Both the position numbers and the translations under genes were made by a program. The notes beneath the pieces were generated by a model. That model saw nothing but the letters and a program-made list of their open reading frames with translations. It made no database searches and was not told where the DNA came from. Shown one piece after another: positions 17,601-21,159 of a stretch of 21,159 bases of DNA. Source of the DNA: HGM04593 sp964423665 (GTDB lineage Bacteria; Bacteroidota; Bacteroidia; Bacteroidales; Bacteroidaceae); contig CAYRFX010000040.1 of assembly GCA_964423665.1 (NCBI GenBank), positions 1 to 21,159 on the forward strand. The letters run 5' to 3'. The first letter of the stretch is position 1, and every line of letters starts with the position of its first letter.

Positions 17601-17976
17601 CGAAGGTCATAACGAAGAGGCACTTAACCTGCTCAACCTCATAGAAGAGGAACTGCCATCGAGCATAGTACCCCACAACCCCATGACCGGAGGCATGGAT
17701 ATTGCTCGCCTCTATATCACATTAGGGGAGAATGAAAAAGGACGCAAAATAATGAGCAAGCTCATTGATGACCAGATGGAGTATATCAACTGGTACAGCA
17801 GCCTCAGCAACCGCCGTTTCAAGGCCACAATGCAGGACAGTTACATGGCATTTGAGATAACCAAGCTGATGATAGACGAGCTCCAGAAAGGAGACAAAGA
17901 GTGCAAAGCGGCAGCAGCCGACTACAACACCGAGCTTACCACGTTATTCGAGGCTTGGAAACAACGACTTAACTAA
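14623..17976 (+). CDS. DUF2723 multi-pass membrane protein, TMEM260-like GT-C glycosyltransferase
   Basis: The 1117-residue protein of the DUF2723 (PF11028) family has about ten or more transmembrane helices before residue 360, another group at about 575-680, and a long C-terminal soluble region. GT-C-like features sit in the first external loop: SFWDCPEFI at 32-40 with acidic D35 and E38, then GHPPGAPFF at 49-57. VEGEVYGY (141-148) supplies further acidic residues. Two other conserved blocks are LQPRERDYAYAGSFYAFA (from about 628) and GDNDTFPLW at 720-728. About 1000-1080 looks helical and TPR-like. The eukaryotic relative TMEM260 is a protein O-mannosyltransferase, so a role in lipid-linked sugar transfer to envelope proteins is a reasonable inference. 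The bacterial substrate is unknown. It is first in an operon, 17 bp before the deacetylase. Confidence 0.88.
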   Translation: MKQFKIVNNTIGWLIFLVAAATYCLTVEPTASFWDCPEFILSGNKLEVGHPPGAPFFMLTANFFSLFAEPQNVALMVNYMSAILSAGGILFLFWTITHLTRKLIVGNGKDISTSQLITIMGAGVVGALAYTWSDTYWFSAVEGEVYGYSSLFTAVVFWLILKWEEHADEPHSDRWLVLIAYLTGLSIGVHLLNLLCIPAIVLVAYYKRTPNATLKGSMLALLVSAVLVAVVLYGIVPGVVKVGGWFELLFVNVMGLPFNTGLITYIILLCGALIWGLIESEKGNSRKNLAIAFVASVGLLGIPFYGYGILSIIIGIVVLAALFITTIYRKGEKYLVNLRLLNTSLLCMLVIMVGYSSYALIVIRSAANTPMDQNSPEDIFTLGAYLGREQYGKRPLLYGQAYSSELDRVPQGQYLVAKTKTGAPKYAPKEKSSPDEKDSYEIVSYDKDYIFATNMLFPRMHSIEHGNFGPQKINLYEQWCGGEIKGHNVRYKTSWGEVMDVKMPTQFENLQFFINYQLNHMYWRYFLWNFVGRQNDLQSHGEMEKGNWITGISFIDNLLVGNQDTLPSILKENKGHNVFYALPLILGVIGMVWQARRGKIGTQQFLVVFMLFFMTGIAIVLYLNQTPLQPRERDYAYAGSFYAFAIWIGMGVAALTEGIKKKNTAISIAVAVISLLVPIQMVSQTWDDHDRSGRYACRDFGQNYLASIPEEGNPIIFTCGDNDTFPLWYNQEVEGVRTDARVCNLSYLQTDWYIDQMRRPAYDSPSIPIKWERIDYAGTANDDIEIRPEIKDYILSVYKENPEGAKKRFGENPFEVKNIMKNWVCSRNEKLHYIPTDTLYIEIDRDAVIRSGMVIPEEYADSMPRYMTISLSGLYKINRSDLMLLEMLAQCNWERPLYMSMTVGDENYLSCLKDFFVHEGLAYRITPFNWVELGYSTAKSTVVDTEKFYNNVMNRFKFGGLKENPDYYSDETISRMVYTHRRVISSLATNLYNEGHNEEALNLLNLIEEELPSSIVPHNPMTGGMDIARLYITLGENEKGRKIMSKLIDDQMEYINWYSSLSNRRFKATMQDSYMAFEITKLMIDELQKGDKECKAAAADYNTELTTLFEAWKQRLN

Positions 17977-17993
17977 TAAAACAGAAAAGAAGT

Positions 17994-18605
17994 ATGTTTA
18001 TAGAACAGGTACCCGAATTCTTCCGCAATCTATACCCAAAGGCATTGTGGCGAATGAACCCCGACGAAAAGGCAGTTTATCTGACCTTTGACGACGGGCC
18101 TATACCTGTTATTACCCCATGGGTGGTGGAGCTCCTTGAGCGAAACAACATAAAGGCAACATTCTTCATGGTGGGCGACAATGTGCATAAGTTCCCGCAG
18201 GAATATATGCAGGTGGTAGAGGGCGGGCACCGCTTGGGCAACCACACTTTCAACCACCTGAAGGGACTGTTCACAAGTACCAAAAGATATATTGACAATG
18301 TAGACCAGGCCGATGCCTTCATACACAGCAACCTTTTCCGTCCGCCACACGGACTGCTGCGCAGGCAGCAATACAACGAACTGAGCGAAAGATACCAGTT
18401 CGTTATGTGGGACCTCGTTACACGCGATTACAGTATCCACATGTATGGAGAAGATGTGCTTGCCAACGTAAAACGGTACACCCGCAATGGTTCGATAATA
18501 ACATTCCACGATTCGCTGCGCTCCGAGAGCAACTTAAGATACGCTTTGCCACGAGCAATAGACTGGTTGCTTGAGCAAGGCTACACATTCAAGATTTTTG
18601 AGTGA
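17994..18605 (+). CDS. NodB-type polysaccharide deacetylase family protein (CE4)
   Basis: The 203-residue protein consists of little more than a NodB homology domain, which removes acetyl groups from N- or O-acetylated sugars with a bound divalent metal. TFDDGP is at 31-36 (D33 as base, D34 as metal ligand), with H84 and H88 in GNHTFNHLKG completing the metal triad. RPPHG is at 116-120, WDLVTRDY at 139-146 and the catalytic-histidine motif TFHDS at 170-174. All five CE4 motifs are therefore present. No signal peptide or membrane segment is visible, so it would act in the cytoplasm or on the inner face of the membrane, unlike most peptidoglycan or exopolysaccharide deacetylases. It is flanked by the DUF2723 gene and overlaps queG by one base. 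The substrate is not known; a link to DUF2723 glycan work is inferred from the operon. Confidence 0.9.
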   Translation: MFIEQVPEFFRNLYPKALWRMNPDEKAVYLTFDDGPIPVITPWVVELLERNNIKATFFMVGDNVHKFPQEYMQVVEGGHRLGNHTFNHLKGLFTSTKRYIDNVDQADAFIHSNLFRPPHGLLRRQQYNELSERYQFVMWDLVTRDYSIHMYGEDVLANVKRYTRNGSIITFHDSLRSESNLRYALPRAIDWLLEQGYTFKIFE

Positions 18606-19522
18606 TGACACCGCAGGAACTATCTATCTACTGCAAATCCGAGGCCAAACGCCTCGGATTTGCAGTATGTGGCATTGCAAAGGCTTGCGATGTGCCTGCC
18701 GCAGAGAGCGACAGACTAACCGATTGGGTGGCACAAGGGTTGCATGGAGAGATGAGCTATCTCGAACGCAACAGCGACAAACGCCAAAGCCCCACAACAC
18801 TTTTCAATGGTTGCAAAAGTATCATATGTGTAGCCATGAGCTATGCACAAGAGGAGCACGACGAAGAAAAGTTGCATCTGTCGCGATATGCACAGGGAAA
18901 AGATTACCACAAGGTGGTAAAAGACCGTCTCTACCTGTTGCTGACCGCCATAAAGGAGAAGACAGAGGTGAAAGGACGCCCCTTCTGCGACTCCGCACCT
19001 GTTATGGAGCGATTCTGGGCGGCAAGAGCAGGACTCGGCTGGATAGGGCGCAACCATCAGCTCATAATTCCGCATATGGGCTCATATTTCTTTCTTGGAG
19101 AACTGTTTGTGGATTGCGAGCTTGAATACGACAATCCCTTTGACTCAAACTTTTGCGGTAACTGCCACAAATGCTTAGACAACTGCCCCACCGCCGCCCT
19201 CTCTGCAGAGAGATTCGATGCAAGGAAATGCCTCTCATATCTCACAATAGAATATAGCGGGGAACTGCCCAAAAACATCGGTGAAAAGATGGGAAAATGC
19301 TTCTACGGCTGCGATCGTTGTCAAGCTGCATGCCCATGGAACAAGCATGCAGCACCATGCGCCACCAAGGAACTGCGCACAAGCAAAGAACTTGCAACAA
19401 TGAATGATGAAAGCTGGCGCAAACTTACAAAAGAGCAGTATGATAACCTGTTTACAGACAGCGCTGTGGAGCGTGCGGGATATGAGAAACTCATGCGCAA
19501 CATTGCCGCATTAAAAGACTAA
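18605..19522 (+). CDS. queG: Epoxyqueuosine reductase QueG
   Basis: The roughly 305-residue cobalamin- and iron-sulfur-dependent enzyme reduces epoxyqueuosine to queuosine in the wobble position of certain tRNAs. The N-terminal cobalamin-binding region includes LHGEMSYLERN (about 46-56). RPFCDSAPVMER at 125-136 carries the expected proton-donor Asp (D129), and RAGLGWIGRNHQLI follows. Two [4Fe-4S] sites are shown by CGNCHKCLDNCP (C184, C187, C190, C194) and CFYGCDRCQAACPWN (C232, C236, C239, C243). The C-terminal HEAT-like extension of some longer homologues is absent, giving the usual short form. An in-frame GTG at 18602 is an alternative start. The ATG at 18605, overlapping the deacetylase stop (TGATG), is preferred. 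The 3' end overlaps the convergent dacB by 4 bp. Confidence 0.96.
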   Translation: MTPQELSIYCKSEAKRLGFAVCGIAKACDVPAAESDRLTDWVAQGLHGEMSYLERNSDKRQSPTTLFNGCKSIICVAMSYAQEEHDEEKLHLSRYAQGKDYHKVVKDRLYLLLTAIKEKTEVKGRPFCDSAPVMERFWAARAGLGWIGRNHQLIIPHMGSYFFLGELFVDCELEYDNPFDSNFCGNCHKCLDNCPTAALSAERFDARKCLSYLTIEYSGELPKNIGEKMGKCFYGCDRCQAACPWNKHAAPCATKELRTSKELATMNDESWRKLTKEQYDNLFTDSAVERAGYEKLMRNIAALKD

Positions 19523-20874
19523 CGGCACAGCACCTCGCACACCTTATCCTGCCACACACGCACCGGGCGGGCTTTGGGAGAACCCTCGTTCAAAATCACA
19601 AATGCCAGATCATGACCATTGGAGGCTTGTGCATAACCGGCAAGAGTACATACACCCGTAACCGTTCCCGTTTTTGCAAAAACCCTCTTATATGCCGCAG
19701 TCCCTTTTGCACGATGCTTGAGAGTACCGCTTATCCCCGATTGCGGCAAAGCACATAATATCATATCGTACAAATCCTTACGAGAATAGGCATACCGCAA
19801 CACCTGCATAATCATATCGGCAGAAACAAGCGTATAGGGCGACAATCCCGAGCCATCACAGACATCATAGCTCAGCGGCATATCAAGCGTATAATCCAAA
19901 AATCCCTTGATAATATCAGGCCCCATGGACTGCTTCACAGGGAACCTCCCATAAAGAGAGCCTAAGTGATACGCAAGAGCTTCGGCACACAGGTTGTCAC
20001 TCTCCATAAGAGCCTCTGCCACAATATCATTAACAGAACGGCGCACCACTGCCAGCGTATCACATCCTTGCGGCGCCACACCCGTATCGACAGCCCTCAC
20101 AGCCACCCCGCGAGCAGCGAGTTGCTCGGCAGCCACCGCTATAAAGTAACCCTGTGAGGGATACACATTCATCTTTTCACTCTTTGCCTTGGAACAATCG
20201 CCACGCAAACGGATAACATTTGTACCACAAAGCCAATCGCGCAGAATAGTAAATTTCTCACCCGTTCCTCCCCTGCTCACAGCCTCGTTCACAACAGAAT
20301 AGAACGACGAAGGAGGGTAACACTCCACATAAGGAGCCTTGCCACTCTCGGCAGGCTTTGCCGTCACCTGCACACAACCGCCACACAGCATAAGCGGCGA
20401 GATATAAGGCTGGAATTCCCACGGAGTATCGTCCCACGCCCAGCCCGGTCCCCAATAGACAGAATCCATAAAAGAGCAATCGGCATAAACAGTATCGGCA
20501 ACAAAACCGGCAGGCACGCTCTGCAACATCGAGCAAAGGTCATCATAGGAGAAAAGCGGGTCAATCTCCCCTTTGAAATACAACGAACCACCCTTCTTCA
20601 ACAGATAAGTATCAACGGTGTAGTTGCACCCCAACCGCTCCAAAGCCACAACAGAGGTTATTATTTTAAGAACCGATGCCGGACGAGAGAGTTTGTGGGC
20701 ACGATGAGAGAAAAGCAACGAATCGCTTGTGAGGTCATATACCACAAGCGAGGCATCGCTGTATGAAAGCAGTTCATCATTCAACAGGTGTGTCAAATCC
20801 TTGTGCGACGGCTGTGCATAAGAGATTGCCACGGCAAACAAAACACTTATAAAAAGGGAAAAACGGGTATTCAT
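19519..20874 (-). CDS. dacB: D-alanyl-D-alanine carboxypeptidase/endopeptidase, PBP4 (DacB) family
   Basis: The 451-residue exported peptidase (S13, class C penicillin-binding protein) trims D-Ala from, or cuts crosslinks in, peptidoglycan. The start at 20874 gives a clean signal peptide (MNTRFSLFISVLFAVAISYA, cleavage about 20). An in-frame ATG 24 bp upstream (20898) would put a poor prefix in front of it and lacks an obvious ribosome-binding site. The three active-site motifs are SVLK at 67-70 (S67 nucleophile), SDN at 292-294 and KTG at 401-403. DGSGLSPYTLVS at 340-351 is also typical. The roughly 200 residues between the first two motifs hold the large insert seen in PBP4. It is transcribed against queG and its TAG stop overlaps the queG TAA. 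It diverges from nadB across about 225 bp. Confidence 0.95.
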   Translation of the reverse strand: MNTRFSLFISVLFAVAISYAQPSHKDLTHLLNDELLSYSDASLVVYDLTSDSLLFSHRAHKLSRPASVLKIITSVVALERLGCNYTVDTYLLKKGGSLYFKGEIDPLFSYDDLCSMLQSVPAGFVADTVYADCSFMDSVYWGPGWAWDDTPWEFQPYISPLMLCGGCVQVTAKPAESGKAPYVECYPPSSFYSVVNEAVSRGGTGEKFTILRDWLCGTNVIRLRGDCSKAKSEKMNVYPSQGYFIAVAAEQLAARGVAVRAVDTGVAPQGCDTLAVVRRSVNDIVAEALMESDNLCAEALAYHLGSLYGRFPVKQSMGPDIIKGFLDYTLDMPLSYDVCDGSGLSPYTLVSADMIMQVLRYAYSRKDLYDMILCALPQSGISGTLKHRAKGTAAYKRVFAKTGTVTGVCTLAGYAQASNGHDLAFVILNEGSPKARPVRVWQDKVCEVLCR

Positions 20875-20898
20875 CGGGGCGTAAAATAATCCTATCAT

Positions 20899-21100
20899 CT
20901 GATTTTTTTGTAAAACTACTCATTATTTGTCAAAATAGAAGAGCAGAACCGCATTTTTATTTGAAACAAGGCGATAATATTATGTAATTATTTTATAATT
21001 TTGCAAACTAAGAGCAAGAAAAACAAACGCGGGGCTCGATGCATGCCTTTGAGCTTCTATAAACCCACAGCCACACCAACCCTGCATAAATCTACGGAAT
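20899..21100. other. Divergent intergenic region between dacB and nadB
   Basis: About 200 bp with no coding potential seen. The dacB side is AT-rich, with the minus-strand TAGTTTTA complementing 20911-20918 as a weak -7 candidate. The nadB side, about 21004-21100, would be a roughly 90-nt leader and contains GGGCTCGATGCATGC followed by TTTGAGCTT, which can form only a short GCTC/GAGC stem. No riboswitch class was recognised. Confidence 0.4.
20996..21003 (+). promoter_or_regulatory. Possible -7 box for nadB
   Basis: TAATTTTG fits the TAnnTTTG -7 consensus and lies about 98 bp before the nadB start. No TTTG is found at the right distance upstream (the nearest, 20960-20963, is 32 bp away), so only half of the promoter is recognisable. 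The surrounding 20930-21003 is AT-rich. Confidence 0.4.
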
Positions 21101-21159
21101 ATGGTTAAGAGATTCGATTTTTTGGTTATCGGTTCCGGAATTGCCGGAATGAGCTATGC
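21101..21159 (+). CDS. nadB: L-aspartate oxidase NadB, N-terminal fragment (cut by the window end)
   Basis: Only 20 residues are visible: MVKRFDFLVIGSGIAGMSYA. This is the first beta strand and dinucleotide-binding loop of an FAD Rossmann fold (GSGIAG, residues 11-16). The wording FDFLVIGSGIAGMS is what is expected at the start of Bacteroidales NadB, which oxidises L-aspartate to iminoaspartate in NAD synthesis. Other members of the succinate dehydrogenase/fumarate reductase flavoprotein family share the loop, so the assignment is probable rather than certain. Confidence 0.75.
   Translation, partial: MVKRFDFLVIGSGIAGMSY

Noticed and set aside
18571..19125. 184-codon plus-strand open frame overlapping the 5' half of queG in another frame
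   Set aside because: The composition is Arg/Ser/Thr-rich with no domain. The queG frame holds the conserved cysteines and catalytic Asp.
21027..21055. Possible riboswitch or hairpin in the nadB leader
   Set aside because: Only a short GCTC/GAGC pairing is visible and it does not match any riboswitch I can recognise.
1..21159. CRISPR arrays, insertion sequences, tRNA or rRNA genes, phage genes
   Set aside because: No repeat-spacer pattern, transposase, integrase, cloverleaf or rRNA-like segment was found in the intergenic regions. Gene content and codon style look uniform.

Overview
The window looks like a chromosome segment of a member of the Bacteroidales (Bacteroidota), probably a gut or oral type. 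The evidence is a type IX secretion (T9SS) core locus, Bacteroides-type promoter boxes (TTTG, about 20 bp, TAnnTTTG), A-rich gene leaders instead of clear Shine-Dalgarno sites, a DUF2723 membrane protein, and a secreted protein ending in the short 'YDLSGRR...KGLYI.DGK..V.K' tail typical of this order. The genus cannot be decided from the sequence alone. No rRNA, tRNA, insertion sequence, CRISPR array or phage gene was seen, and no gap between genes exceeds about 205 bases.

Layout. (1) 77-5270, plus strand: a secreted GH29 alpha-L-fucosidase with a C-terminal F5/8-type carbohydrate-binding domain. It is followed 13 bp later by a 1218-residue multidomain secreted protein with two long internal repeats and a T9SS-like C-terminal tail. 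A strong hairpin terminator closes the pair. (2) 5475-11303, plus strand: porP/sprF-gldK-gldL-gldM-gldN (porP-K-L-M-N), the canonical T9SS core operon. It has a promoter in front and a hairpin terminator behind. (3) 11487-12107: a small outer-membrane beta-barrel protein with its own promoter and a very long terminator stem. (4) 12235-14481: PriA, the replication-restart helicase. (5) 14623-19522: a 1117-residue DUF2723/TMEM260-like GT-C membrane protein, a NodB-type polysaccharide deacetylase and epoxyqueuosine reductase QueG, tightly spaced behind a near-perfect consensus promoter. (6) 20874-19519, minus strand: PBP4-type D-Ala-D-Ala carboxypeptidase DacB, whose stop codon overlaps that of queG. 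(7) 21101 to the window end: the first 20 residues of a Rossmann-fold flavoprotein, very likely NadB (L-aspartate oxidase), divergent from dacB.

How the genes fit together. GldL and GldM form the proton-driven inner-membrane motor of the T9SS. GldK (a lipoprotein) and GldN form the periplasmic ring, and PorP/SprF is an outer-membrane partner. The charged transmembrane pair known to matter for the motor, a Glu in GldL helix 2 and an Arg at the start of the GldM helix, is present. The 1218-residue protein immediately upstream is a plausible client of this machine. With the fucosidase it suggests glycan binding and processing at the cell surface. The other T9SS parts (SprA/Sov, PorU, PorV, PorT and others) are not in the window. 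The second half is mostly housekeeping genes plus a probable envelope glycosylation pair (DUF2723 and deacetylase).
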